Under the pieces are notes generated by a model that was not told where the DNA came from, did not search any database, and saw only the letters and a program-made list of their open reading frames with translations. Made by a program: the position numbers and the translations under genes. Shown piece by piece: positions 49,851 to 61,924 of a stretch of DNA of 64,000 nucleotides. The DNA comes from Numida meleagris (lineage: Eukaryota; Chordata; Aves; Galliformes; Numididae): NCBI RefSeq assembly GCF_002078875.1, contig NC_034412.1, forward strand, positions 8,488,688 through 8,552,687, read 5' to 3'. Within the stretch, counting starts at the first letter, position 1; each line of letters starts with the position of its first letter.

Positions 49851-50507
49851 GTGGGATATAGAGATGCACTTCTCAAAGTTGGTGGCTCTGAGCACTGCCT
49901 GAGCCTCTAGGATGGTTTCATGGAGAAGAAGAGTTGTTCATGAATCTCCAAGTGAGCTGTGTACCAGCTGGTTTGTCTATGTAACCCACAGCCACATGGA
50001 GGTGATGGATGGAATCCAGAACTAATAGAGCTACATCAGGCTACCTTTCAGTTTGGTGTGGCTCAGGCTGCCAATGAAGGCAAACCCTCATAATCGCTCC
50101 TGAAGAATTGCAGAGGGGAGCCCTAATCCTGGTGAAACAAAGGTGGCATAATTGTTAAAGGGCCACTGGGTAGGCCTGAAGGTGTTCGTTTTGCATATAT
50201 TGTTGTGATACATTGGAGAGGAACTCAACAGAGGAGAGTTTGTAAGTATGGTGGTATGCAGTAGTGTAGACTGGCTGCGTCTCTTGGTTGGCCACATCTC
50301 TTGGTTGGCCATATCTCCTCATTGGTGCCTAAGCGGACAGTCACAGGGCCTGTTTGCATTCCTGTGAAGCAAAGTTTTGTACCAGCAAAGGAGGAACAGG
50401 GCAGGAAATACTGTTGTAGAGTTTCTCAAGAGGCAAACTTATTCCCATGAGCACAGGGGCTCTGTGTAGACCCCAGCACAGTGCACAGTAGCTGAGTTAA
50501 TGACTTT

Positions 50508-50722
50508 AAACTAAAAGAGGGGAGATTTAGGTTGGATGTTAGGAGGAAATTTTTCACTCAGAGGGTGGTGATGCCCTGCACAGGCTGCCCGGAGAAGTTG
50601 TGGAAGTGTTCAAGGCCAGATCAGGCAGCTTGATGTGGTGGGTAGCAACCAGCCCACAGCAGAAGGTTGGAACTGGATGAACTTTAAGGTCCCTTCCAAC
50701 CCAACTATTCTGAGATTCTATG
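50508..50722 (+). mobile_element. CR1 LINE 3' fragment
   Basis: Runs from actaaaagaggggagattta to aactattctgagattctatg. Plus orientation. Confidence 0.85.
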
Positions 50723-51759
50723 AAAATGAGAAAGTAAAAACTCTGGCAGGTGCAAGGAAATGTGCTAGATCAAGCAAGAAACTAGCTGCCACTGGAGGAA
50801 TCTTTCACTCAGAGGTAATTTGTTTCATTAAACTTTGTGCCTTTAAATAGATCCTGAACCCTTGGTGGCTGCTGTTCTGCTGTAGTAGTGGGACAAACTT
50901 CATAAGGAATATTTTGTGCTTGCACGTTTGACAGCCACAGCATGTGATGTATTAGGCAATTTGTTCCTAATTTCTCTCCCAAGCACTACGGGGGTTTCAT
51001 ATCATTGTTAAAATACCCAGTATTTTTCTCCACTAATATCCGGACTTGTGGTTCCCAAACTGTGGCTATAACATCTGTCATTCATATTGCAGAAGCAGGT
51101 CAATGCTGCAGTCTGGTTCCATTGTGAGAGCTCATAACAAACCTTTCTGCTGCTTCTGTCCTGTACAGGATCTTCCTAAACTGTGCGCTCTTCTAGAGCC
51201 TTTCTGCCAACGTGATGGTACCACATCCCCCAAATCATAAACAAATGGATCTCAGTCAGCATGATCCTGTCTGCAGAAGGAAATGCAACAATGCAGCAAG
51301 GTCAACATGGAAGCAAATGTCTTTCACACCCTAAATCAACAGAGCTAAGTCAAAAAGTTAAAGCACGTGCTTGACTTGTGCAAATCTGTGTCCAAACAAT
51401 TGTGGCAACCCCAAGCGCATGTGAACAGTCTTAACTTGATGAAAGTACAGTGTGGCAAGTAGTGAATGGCTTTCATAAACATTTAATCTCAGTATTTCAA
51501 AAAGGCTTACAGTTAGCTGGTCAGCAAACAAATTTAATTTTTCATGTACTCTCTACCCACCCACCCTGGTATTTTCAGTAACGCCATAATCTTTAGTAAT
51601 GACTAGTTTGGCAATTTTTTTTTTTGATTGTATTTTTACTACATTACTATGATATTTATCAATTTACCGATTTGAATTTCTTAATTTCGTTTGTGTATGA
51701 AGACAAATGCTTCCAAGGGAAAGTTGTGCTTGGCCAATGGGATAAACCTCTGCAATGAA

Positions 51760-52130
51760 ACTATCAGCCTGATGGATGGGGAGAGAGCAGTGAACGTGGG
51801 ACCTCAGTAAGGACATTGACACTGTATTACATAAGATTGTCCTTGATAAACTGTTGAAATATAGGTTGGATGGGCAGACAGAGGGGTGAATTGAGAACTG
51901 GTTGAGTGGCTGGGCTCAGAGGGTAGTGATCAGTGATGCAAAGTCTGGTTGGCGATCAACGACTGGCAAAGTGCCCTGCAGGTCACAGTGTTGCCAGCAG
52001 GTCAAGGTGAGCGATCTGTCCCCGCTGCTCAGCCCTGGTGAGCCCACACCTGGAGCTCTGTGTCCAGTTCTGCTCAAGGGCCAGAGCAATGCAGAGTCAG
52101 AGACACCCAGGAAACTGCGTGTTGTGTTAC
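51760..52130 (+). mobile_element. CR1 LINE internal fragment (reverse-transcriptase region)
   Basis: Old, broken copy resembling the CR1 ORF2 reverse-transcriptase stretch: ggacattgacactgt, then gagaactggttgagtggctg and ctcagagggtagtgatcagt. It then jumps to the C-terminal section (gtgagcccacacctggagct), which implies an internal deletion. Frame is not maintained. Confidence 0.65.
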
Positions 52131-53014
52131 TTATAGAGAACTCTGGCAAAGGACAGTGGTTCTGTTTGGGATGTCCTCCCAGCACTGCTGCTTCCATCAC
52201 AACTGGCTCCTTCCTCCTCATGAGAAGACTTTGGATAATGCTGCTTTCAGAGGTGGGAGTGGTTTGAGACAGAGAAAAGGGCAACGCCGCAAGCAAGGAA
52301 CTCCAAGTGGTCTCTGAAGTGGATAATTCAAGCTTTGTGTGTGCAGCTAAGCCATCTGGGTGACTTCCCAGAGTGCCATGTGCTCCAACTGGAGCCAGTT
52401 GAGCTTGGCTCTAAGCTGGTGCTGCTCCTGGGTGAATGCTAAAGAGGCACTGGAGCTGCATTGTCCTTATGACCCCCCTGCATAAAGGAACAGCAAAGCA
52501 CAACTCCCTGCTGGAGCTGCTTGATTGTAGGAGGGCACTTGTGAAAGAGGCTCATGAAGATATCGTCTTTATTCCTGCTGCAGGCAGTGGCTGAAGAAAT
52601 TCCTTTTTCTGCTTGGTCACCACCACCTCACAGCCTCACCTACCTGTGCAGCACCCCCAGAAAGCTCTGTTGGTTTTGTCTGTCCTTGCAAGAGGCCCCT
52701 GATGAAACCGGCACATTGGGCAGGGATTTTTGTCACCGTGGTCTCAGCATATAATTAACTGCATTTGGTACCCCTTGAAGGATCAACACTTGATGGATTT
52801 GTGGGTGTAATGTAGTGGAGCAATGCCATGTGTGCATAAAAGCAACATGTCGTTCTCTGGGATCAGAAGGTAAAGGAAAGTGTTAAAGATGGAAGAACAA
52901 AGACGCGAACGTTTTCATCTTGGGGAGGTACCAGCAGAACAAGATAAATGGATCTGCCCTCTCCTTACGTAGCAGTTTTGCAGAGACAAGATCGCCGTGT
53001 AAGTCAGAAGTGAA

Positions 53015-56000
53015 ATGTTAACAGTGAGTGTGGCGGTGCTTGTATGTTTGGCAGCCTCTCTGCTGCTCGTGCAGTTCCTGGGAATGCAGTGGAAGCGAAG
53101 ACAGCTTCCTCCCGGACCAGCTCCATTCCCCCTCTTTGGGAATCTGCTGCAGATGAACTTCCGAATTCATCACGACCTCCTTAACAAGGTATGTATGTAT
53201 TTTCAGGCAACTCGTTGGTAGACTCATCAGCTGGCTGAAGAATGAAGATGAGTTTTTGTTAAAATAGTTCTCTTTTGAATGGTAGGGAGGGATTTATTCT
53301 CAATTGTATAAATGTGAAAATCAGTGGAGATCAGTTAAATGTAGAATCATAGAGCCATAGAACCATTTGAGTTGGAAGGGCCCCTCAAGGGCCATCTGGT
53401 CCAACTCCTTGCAATGAACAGAGACACTACAGCTCCATCAGGTGCTCAGGGCCCTCTCCAGCCTGACCTTGCTGGATTCTAATGTGCCAGTTCTCACTGG
53501 TGTTGTTGTGATGCTGTTTTGTTCTACAGATGGCCAACATGTATGGTAATATCTTCACCTTATGGCTTGCAAACACACCTGTAATTGTCCTACAAGGGTA
53601 CCAGGCAGTGAAGGAGGGGATGACTGCCCATGCTGAAGAGGTTGCTGGAAGGCCATTAAACAGAGCCTTCAAGTTGATGACTAGTGGAAACGGTAACTAT
53701 TATTTTCACAGACCTTTCTGATAAATTCTATCCATGGTTTTGAAACCTGAGTTAGAGCCACAGAGTGCCTAATGTACAGTGGAATGTAGGTTAATATTTT
53801 CATGGGGTTTTATGAAAATATTCATAAATCTCTTTTCAGGTTCTCTTGGAACAATAATGGCAGAATACAGCTATGGTAAGAATTTTTATGCAGGAGGTAA
53901 ATGGCAAGACTAGAAGGAAGGAGAAAGGAAAGGGAAAGAGGAATGCTACAGGACTGCTGGCAAAACCTGAGAAAGATTAGCACGACAGAGAAACATCTTT
54001 AAAACATTAAAAGTATCAATTCATTCATTCATAAATCACTAACAGCATTAATTCATTATGATCCTAGGTCTTATGTTCTCTAACGGTCACATCTGGAAGC
54101 AACAGCGGCGCTTTGGACTCATAACAATGAGGAAAATGGGAGTAGGGAAGCAAGGCCAGGAGTATCAGATCCAGGAGGAAGCCCGTCACCTGGTGCAATA
54201 CCTGCAGAACACAAAAGGTATGTGCCTCTATCCTTTTTTACTACCAATTATAGCCAAATGCAATGCCAAGGTTCTCTAGAAGGGGTATGTTTTCCTTATT
54301 ACCTTTACAAATTCCATTTCCACTGGCCGTCTTGCTGTTCCCTTTAATCAACAAAAATGTTTTGGGTGTCTGATCTTACTTTTACTCATATCTTTTGCTG
54401 ACAAATTGCAGTTTTCCATCTCATAATGTAATCAACACGAAAGGAATTTGGTAAAATGTTATGAGGTGTTCATAAGCCATGGAGATGTCAAGGACATGGT
54501 CAGTGGGCACGGTGGGGATGGGTTGGGGTTGGACTTGGTGATCTTGGAGGTCTTTTCCAACCCTAATGATTCAATGATTCTATTTCTCCATCTCTCTGCT
54601 CAGAGGGGAAAAGCAGAATTGATGTTAATGGTGAAACTGCTCACTGTGTTCACAGGAAGACCTCTGGACCCCACTGTGCCTGTTACACACGCTGTTTCCA
54701 ATGTGATTTGTGCTCTGATTTTGGGACACCGCTTTTCCATAGAAGATAAAAGATTTCTCTGCTTGGTTGAAGCTATGGATGATATATCAAAATTTTTTAA
54801 CAGCATCTCGTTTTATGTGAGGATAAGGATTTCTTATATTATTTTATACACAGATAATGAAAAGGCAACTGGCTGGTTTTATAACAAAAATGAATACCGG
54901 TGCACCTAGAGGTACTGAAGTACACATCAGAACTGTATCTCTAGATGACCCATTCAAAACTGATGTTTTGCCCCCACTGAAGGCAGCAGCTCCCACTGTA
55001 ACATCTGGTTCACTGGACAGAACAATTTGCTGTCATGTTTCTGCATGAGATTGTGTCTACAGATGTGAAAGCAGTGGGACGGACCGCCTGAAATCAGGGC
55101 ACTTATACCATTAACCGTTTACAGATAGGACACATAATGCTACATAGAGGCAAGAAGTCATGTTACCAGTGTATGTGGCTGGCACTCGGCAGGTTTTGCA
55201 CCTTGCATGATTTTTCACCATCTCTCACTAAAAACACCGTAACTCATTTCTTAGCTAATCTGAGGGTTAATTTGATACTTTTGGTTAAAAATAGATTAAA
55301 AAAAAAATAAGAATACTTACGGTTTCTCTCCCAGAAACAGGACTAAAAAAGCCTTTAATGGATTACAGGGTAGGCATTATCCTTTTGACGTAACAGTGAA
55401 GATACAGTCATTAGAGTCCTTCATTCCCTTCTTCCACTACATACAGGCCTGTATTAGGATTCAAATTTAGTTTGCTGATGTCAGTAACACCACATATCTA
55501 AATTACTTCTTTTACAGGTCCATGATCAGCTTCCCTGGATTGGAACTCATTTTCTAACACCGTGTAAGAAGGCTTTTGCTGGCAGAGATATTATGAGGGC
55601 TCTATTAGGAGAGGAAATTGAAAGCCACAAAGAAAAAGGAAAAATCAATGAAAATCAAGATTTTATTTATTACTATTTGGATCAGATGGCTAAAGTGAGT
55701 ATCTCGGAGCTTCTCTTAGGTCCCATTGACAAATGGGAATTTTAAGTACTTCTTGAATTAAAATGGTGTCTAATAGCAATTAAGGAAATATAAAATTTCT
55801 CCCTAGAAAAGCTTATAGTTGAATGAATTAGAGAAAAAAAACAAAAGCTGAAACCATGGGATGGGAGGAGGAGGATGAAGTAATAATATGAGTAGGTTTG
55901 CAGGTAAACTTCCTGTAAGCACAATAATAGATCTACATATGGTTAAGATACATCTAAGAATGCAAATTGTAGTGGGATTTGCAGCAAGAGTGGAAAGCAT

Positions 56001-58621
56001 GAGTGACTGCATAAATTTGTCATGGCTGACAAACAACATGAGCACGTGGGCTGAATAAATTTGCAAATATACTGGGGAATATTAGAAAATGCCTTCATAT
56101 TATTAAAGAAGTGGTTTTTTTTTTAGCTCTTTAGGTTTTTGTTTTATTTTTTTTCCATTTTGGATAGTATCAGTGAACATTTCTGTGATACATGAAGGTG
56201 CTTGGCTTCACTTTTTTGTGTCTTAACTTGCTGTTTTCCATTCATGTTTGCAGTCTAAAGAAGATGCTGATGCTACCTATGACAAGGCCAATTTGATGCA
56301 GAGTATTTTTGACCTTCTTCTGGCTGGCACAGAAACGACAGCCACCACTTTGCGTTGGGCATTGCTCTACATGGCGGCTTATCCCGATGTTCAAGGTAAG
56401 CACACGCCATTTTGCAGCTTCTTAGAAATTACACGCATTCAAATAGTAGTAGAGCTAGTTAAAGAACAGCAGAGAAACGAATGAGTAGAGCATGAATCAG
56501 GTGAACTGCATGTGTCTGTTTCTTCATATATAGAATCATAGAACCATTAAGGTTGGAAAAGACTGCTAAGATCATCTAGGCCGACCATCGACCCATCACC
56601 ACCATGTCCACTAACCCATGTCTCTCAGTGCCACAGTATCTTTTCTAAGAATATCCTTCTTTCCTTAACATACAGAGTAGACCTTTCAGGTTTCAATTCT
56701 GGGAGACCCTCTCAGAATTCAGGGTATGATCCATCTGATCAATTGGAGAAGTCCGCTCTAGGATGAGATATAATGCCCCCCTGCCCCTCCACTTGCAATT
56801 GATCAGACTTTCAGTGAGCACGTGATGGGGTCTTTGACCCGTGACTCCTGCTGCTCGATGTGCTCCTCAGTACTTTGCAGCAGGAGGAGACTGGTGGGGG
56901 AAAACTGTAAAGGTAATAAAAAGAAGGGATTTCCCATTGTTGTTAACTAATGGCTCTACAAAAGACCTAAAATTTGAGACTTGAGTGTATATGCTGAATG
57001 CTCACAACACGGTCTGTCAGCCTCTCTAAGTTTCCTGATGCATGGAATCAATCTAATTGCAATTATCAAGGCTGTGGTATTAATCAGACCATTTCAGAGC
57101 AGAAATTACTTTTTCAATTCATTTCTGTGTGATTCTGAGTGAAGACTGATCCTTGTTCAGTTTCTTCATTCTTCCTTGACCATTCTCTTCATAAGAGATT
57201 AATATTTCACTTAGCTCATCCACATGGGAAGTTTAATTTCTTTTTTTTAGTATCTTTTTCGTCTTATTGGGTACAATTATAACTGTAAAAAAAAAAAATG
57301 GGTATAATTATGACCATGAAAAAGCAATAGGAAAAAGGATGACTGTAGGGCTTACAGATTGTTGTGCATTTAAAGATAACTATTTCTTTCCAGAGAAAGT
57401 CCATAAGGAGCTGGATGCTGTCCTGGGCTCTTCCCATTTAATTTGCTATGCAGACAGAAAAAACTTGCCGTACACAAATGCTGTAATTCACGAGATCCAG
57501 AGATACAGTAATATTGTCTTAATTGCACTTCCCAGATATACTGTGAAGGACACGGAGCTGCTGGGATTTCCTATTCCAAAGGTACTGAACAAACATGCTG
57601 CATGTTTTCTGCTTGAAAACCTTGGAAATATGAAATTATTTTCACATTGCAAGATTCTAAATGTGGTATCTTGCAAGTGTCATAATGAATCTGAAATATT
57701 TTCAAGTTTTGTAACTGAAAGGTGCATTAGGGTTGGTTCTAGATATTCTCCCATCATTGCTTTTCCTTTAGCTGCATTTTCATCCCTTTTTTATGGATCT
57801 GCTCAAAGCAATGTTAGCATTGCAGAAATCACGGAGTAACAAAGGAAAAGTTAAATCGTTACTCATTCCTTCACTGAAAAGCCAAAAATACAACAGCAAT
57901 AGGAAAAGTAAAACCAATGCACTTTAATAAATATACTTCTTTTTTTTCAGGACACCATCGTTCTGGTAAATATTGACTCTGTTCTGTCTGATCCTGAAAA
58001 ATGGGAAACACCCGATCAGTTCAACCCAGGACACTTTCTTGATAAAGACGGAAACTTTGTACACAGAGAAGCGTTCTTACCATTCTCAATAGGTAAACGC
58101 ACTGAACAGGGACTGATTTTTTCCATGTGATAGTAACTTAAGATCCACTCATTCCTCAGCGTGAAATGGGGAGGCAGCTGTACCTACAAAGAGGTATAGA
58201 AATGCATTACAGTATTTTAAAGAACTCCAGGAAGAGAGAAGCCCAATTGCAAGTGGAAAAGATTGAAAGAGAAGGAATGACATACAGAGGCCACTTTCTT
58301 GGAAAAGATCTGGTTTCTTTTCGAGTAGAGACCCAGTTATCACAACAATAGCAGCAAAACTTGTAATGCTAACAAGTGCAGAGCTAGAAAGGTAGGTTCG
58401 ATATAAATCCTTTGGCCAATTGCCTTTTCTGTCTTTTCCCAGGGCACCGTGCATGCATGGGAGAGCAGCTGGCAAGGCTGGAGCTCTTCATCATCTTCTG
58501 CACCCTGTTGCAGGCGTTCACCTTCACCCTGCCAGACGGAGTGAAAGAAGTCAACACCAAGTTTGTTTTTTCAAGTACGATGAAGCCACCTCCGCACCAG
58601 CTCTGTGCCATTCCTCGGTAG
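53015..58621 (+). CDS. CYP2AB: Cytochrome P450 family 2 gene C, CYP2AB-like, complete
   Basis: Microsomal P450 monooxygenase. Exons: 53015-53188, 53530-53692, 54068-54217, 54656-54816, 55518-55694, 56254-56395, 57394-57581, 57951-58092 and 58443-58621 (TAG). These total 1476 nt, 491 residues. Anchor, then [14 protein letters not shown]-helix [11 protein letters not shown]-helix [13 protein letters not shown]; ExxR is Glu356/Arg359 in HEIQRYSN; haem loop FSIGHRACMG with Cys437. Exon 5 is unusual: where genes A and B have the conserved PGP motif in the F-G loop, this gene has HFLTPCKK, and the normally conserved DFIDFYL reads DFIYYYL. A possible extra in-frame 36-nt exon lies at 53840-53875. 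Poly(A) signal AATAAA at 58842-58847. Subfamily name is inferred. Confidence 0.85.
53343..53478 (-). mobile_element. CR1 LINE 3' fragment
   Basis: Reverse orientation (agaatcatagagccatagaa, then catctggtccaactccttgc). In intron 1 of P450 gene C, ending about 50 bases before exon 2. Confidence 0.85.
53840..53875 (+). other. Candidate 36-nt microexon in intron 2 of P450 gene C
   Basis: A 36-base segment with a good 3' splice site before it (AATCTCTTTTCAG) and a good 5' splice site after it (TATG|GTAAGA). Its length is a multiple of three. It starts and ends in phase 1, exactly matching the phase of the exon 2-exon 3 join. It contains no stop, and inclusion would add 12 residues ([12 protein letters not shown]). 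The insertion point is in the B-C loop region (SRS1). Genes A, B and D show no obvious counterpart. Chance is a real alternative. Confidence 0.35.
54478..54583 (+). mobile_element. CR1 LINE 3' end fragment
   Basis: Contains catggagatgtcaaggacat and ends ctaatgattcaatgattcta. In intron 3 of P450 gene C, ending about 70 bases before exon 4. Confidence 0.8.
56530..56640 (-). mobile_element. CR1 LINE 3' end fragment
   Basis: Begins agaatcatagaaccattaag and continues catctaggccgaccatcgac. In intron 6 of P450 gene C. Confidence 0.85.
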
Positions 58622-59109
58622 GAAATGGTGCCATACAGACTCAGGGAAGACTTAACTCTGCGTAATTCTGCATATGGATTCCTCATATCACATCTTAAGA
58701 TTTTTGCTTTCCTCATGATTTGGTCAGTTATTACACTGAAAAATTCTTTTCGGACAATTGCATCCTGAGGATTTTATCTACAAAAAGTCAATATTTTGTT
58801 CTTGTTTTCAACACTTGGTGTATTTGTCCCAATGTGTAGTAAATAAAGATACAAAGGGAAGAATTAGAATTGGGCCTTATTTATTAGAACAGCATCAAGA
58901 GAGGAAGAACTTGAATCAAGGTCTATAAATTAGAACTATCTGTGCATTCTTTCTCATAAACCCCAGTTGCATTTATGGTGATGGGTGTAAAGGTCTTTTG
59001 ATCCGTCTCCAGATATTATTGTACAGAGGAGTTAGAAGAAGATCTTGGGGGACGCTTAGTGAAGAGGCAGATGATATGGTCTGAGATAACAATTACATTG
59101 TTGAAGTTG

Positions 59110-59263
59110 GAGGTGAGGGAGTTACTGTCCCTGGAGGTGTTCAAGAACCATGGAAATGCGTCACTGAGGGCCATGGGTTAGTGGGCAGTACTGGTGATAG
59201 GCGGACAGTTGGACTGGATGACCTTGGAGGTCTTTTCCACCCTTAATGATTCTATGATTTCCT
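59110..59263 (+). mobile_element. CR1 LINE 3' fragment
   Basis: Contains gttactgtccctggaggtgt and ends cccttaatgattctatgatt. Plus orientation. Confidence 0.85.
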
Positions 59264-60002
59264 TAGACCAATCAGGTCTGTAGTTGTGCAACCAGGCGTC
59301 AAGAGAGTTGAGGGTTTCACTTGCTGAAACAGGAGTATTTCTGCCCTTTGAGAAAGGAGTAATGGGTTCATCAGCCAGATGTGATGACCTTTTTGTAACG
59401 CAAGCAAGGAGCAGGGACTGGAAGATGAGCAGCAGCAAGCAGACTCTAAATGTTGACAAATTGTTCTTTCTTTATGAACCCAGTGGTTGACAGCAACATG
59501 AGAACATGTATTTTTCATGATTGGTAGTCATCTGGTGTTGTTCACTCCAGATCCTTCAGTAATGTATTCAACTTCATTTATTCTTTTCAGTTCTTTAATG
59601 GATTCTTTGTCACAGTTAGCTGACTTGGCACCTATCAGCATAAATTAGCATATCACTGCCAACAGAAGATTTACCACTGCTGAAGATTTCTTGAAGCCCT
59701 TTATGATCATTGTACTTAAGTACTTGGTAAATATAGATATTCAACATTTTGTTCAGTTACTGACATTTAACAAGGGACTTTTTTTTTTTTTTTTGAGAGG
59801 ATTGAAAGTGTTTTTTCCAGTGGCACATTGAAAGTGGTTACTGTATGCCAGCATTTCAGGGGTGAGTTTTATACACTGGTTAGCAGACAGTGCCATTTGT
59901 AGTCCTTGCAACCTTCCCCATTTTCTCATTTATCCCGATTTTTCACTCTTTGTTTCTGTGCTTGAGTGTCAAGTGGTCCTTTGACAAATTGTGAGGGGTC
60001 AT

Positions 60003-60066
60003 TAGAGAATTGGACTCGATGATCTTGTGGGTCTCCTCCAACTTCAGATGTTCCTTGACTCTATGA
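60003..60066 (+). mobile_element. CR1 LINE 3' end fragment (short)
   Basis: About 64 bases: gagaattggactcgatgatc, then tgactctatgaga. A diverged CR1 tail. Confidence 0.65.
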
Positions 60067-61397
60067 GAATTAATGAGGTTTTTTTTTCAGATTCTCTTCA
60101 ATGTGCCTTGGATGTTTGAGCCTTATGGATGTGAGTAGATTACAAAACATTCCTAGGTAAGATGGAAGGTAATCCTGCAGTGCCACCTAATATGAGATAA
60201 AAACGTATCTGCATACTCTTACACTGTAGTAATCCATGGTAAGTGCCTCCTTAGGCTCTCTAGGGAAAACATTACAGAGTGTGACATTCAGCTTTGAATA
60301 TGCTTGCTATGCAAGCTGTGTGTTGTGCCTACAAAGGAAATTCTGTTTTTTCTTTGGTCTTCTAACGCAGCTGCTTACTAGTTCAGCCCTTCTACATCCA
60401 GTGTGCTTTCTTACACCCATGTTTTCAACTCCCTTGCACACATCTCCATTAATTTTCTTGCACACACGCTGCCCTCCATCTCCTGTAAGTTTTTCTTTGG
60501 ATGCCTTCCAAGCCTGTGCTGTCCGCTCTTCTTTCCTCACTGAAATCTTTCCCCTTATTCTTATCTCTCTCCCATCTGTTGGATGGATATGTTTGTCTTT
60601 ATATATTCCTCATTCTGGTGTCTTCCATTTTTCTATTTGTCTTGTATCCTGTTTCTGCTTTTACTGCCCTTCCTACATTACGGAGTTGTTTGTCTTACCA
60701 TATTCTTATACAGTTTCTTAAGTTACCTGCGAAATAGCTGTAGTTATGTTCCCTAACAATACAGCTTTGTATGCATTAAGCCAAAGAGTAGATAATGGCA
60801 GCATGAATTGCAGCCTCCTCACTCCCACAAGCAGAAGAGACAGAGGAATAATAACATCTTTGGAGAAAGTAGCTTGGGGCTTTGTCTGAGAGCAGCAAAA
60901 CAATACCACTTTGAAAAAGGAGTGGTTGTCTAAAAGCCTAAGGAAAAAAAAATAACGAACTGACAATGTGGATATCAGCACGGGTAAATGCCAACTCTTC
61001 CTTTCTCTTTTCCTATGCTTGCTTAAGCCTCGGCAGGAAAGAGGTGATAGTTGTGGAGCTCCTGTTGTGACCCATAGAATTTATGTCCCAACATTCCCAG
61101 ATTCTTTCTTGTGAAAATACATTTAGTTTTGGAGAATGTAATCTGCATTAGAACATCACTGTTCCTCCACACAAAGCAGAAATTACACAACCCTTGTTTA
61201 TTGCTTCTTGAACCCCTACCCATGCTCCCAGGATCTTCCATGTCCCTGATGTAGGATCAAGGCCCTACAGCCATTGCGTCATCACTGAGATCACTGGGGA
61301 GATCGGTTGCATTAGGAGGGTTTTGGCTGCAATGTCTGGATTCCTCTGAAAGGCTTCTGAAAGTTGGATTGGGCACTGCTTGACCCACGACCACTGA

Positions 61398-61492
61398 TCA
61401 CAGAATCACAGAATTTTTAAGGTTGGAAAAGACCTCTAGGACCACCCAGTCCAACCATCTACCTACCACCAATATTGTCCACTAAACTGTGC
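61398..61492 (-). mobile_element. CR1 LINE 3' end fragment
   Basis: Begins gatcacagaatcacagaatt and continues cacccagtccaaccatctac. Reverse orientation. Confidence 0.85.
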
Positions 61493-61798
61493 TGTTTTTA
61501 TTGATAATTTTTATTGTTTGATGACAGCGGCCTAAGGAGCTGGACCATCCTAGTGAAATATGTTTTCTCATGTTTCAGAGATTCACAGTGGAAAATCCAA
61601 AGATGCTGAAACAGGTAGTTCTTGAGCCTGGAGTAAAAAGTATTGTTGAGAGAGTTAAATTAGAAATGATTGCCTTGAAAAATAAGCTTGTTATTACAAA
61701 CAAATAAAGCTTTTGTAGAAGCACAGAAACAGCCCTTCCTTGGTTAATATGCATTCCTTCATTATTCTTTATTGCTAATGAAGCGCAGTGGTTGGAAG

Positions 61799-61924
61799 CT
61801 AATGGATGCGGAGGTCTGGGAACTGTGGGGTGGCAGCCTCCAGGCCATTCTCTCTGGGTACACCCACTGCATGTCCCAGAGCCACAAATCCCATGAAGCC
61901 GTTTTTGTCCCGAAGAAAGTGCAG
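61799..61924 (-). other. Candidate terminal coding exon of an unidentified minus-strand gene
   Basis: On the minus strand a strong 3' splice site (TTGCTTCTTTCAG) is followed by 41 codons and a TAG, starting LHFLRDKNGFMGFVALG and ending PQFPDLRIH. An AATAAA (61768-61773) lies 25 bases after the stop. Composition looks protein-like, but I do not recognise the family. The same frame stays open upstream to an ATG at 62018-62020, giving a 73-codon single-exon alternative. A donor-like TTG|GTAAGTGG near 62073 could mark the preceding exon. It may be the end of a real gene, a pseudogene or chance. Confidence 0.3.

Larger units (their letters stand above)
49258..53014. other. Intergenic region between P450 genes B and C, rich in CR1 remnants
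   Basis: Starts with the 3'UTR and poly(A) signal of gene B (49475-49480). Then come CR1 fragments at 49622, 50508 and 51760. A TATA-like CATAAAAG lies at 52835-52842, 173 bases before the gene C start codon, and could be its promoter. No other coding exon is recognised. Confidence 0.55.

Noticed and set aside
51902..52296. 121- and 126-codon frames on opposite strands
   Set aside because: They lie in or directly after an old CR1 reverse-transcriptase remnant and are not a separate gene.
60236..60721. 161-codon plus-strand frame rich in Ser, Phe, Leu and Cys
   Set aside because: Produced by long pyrimidine tracts; no domain and no splice or promoter context. Most likely chance.
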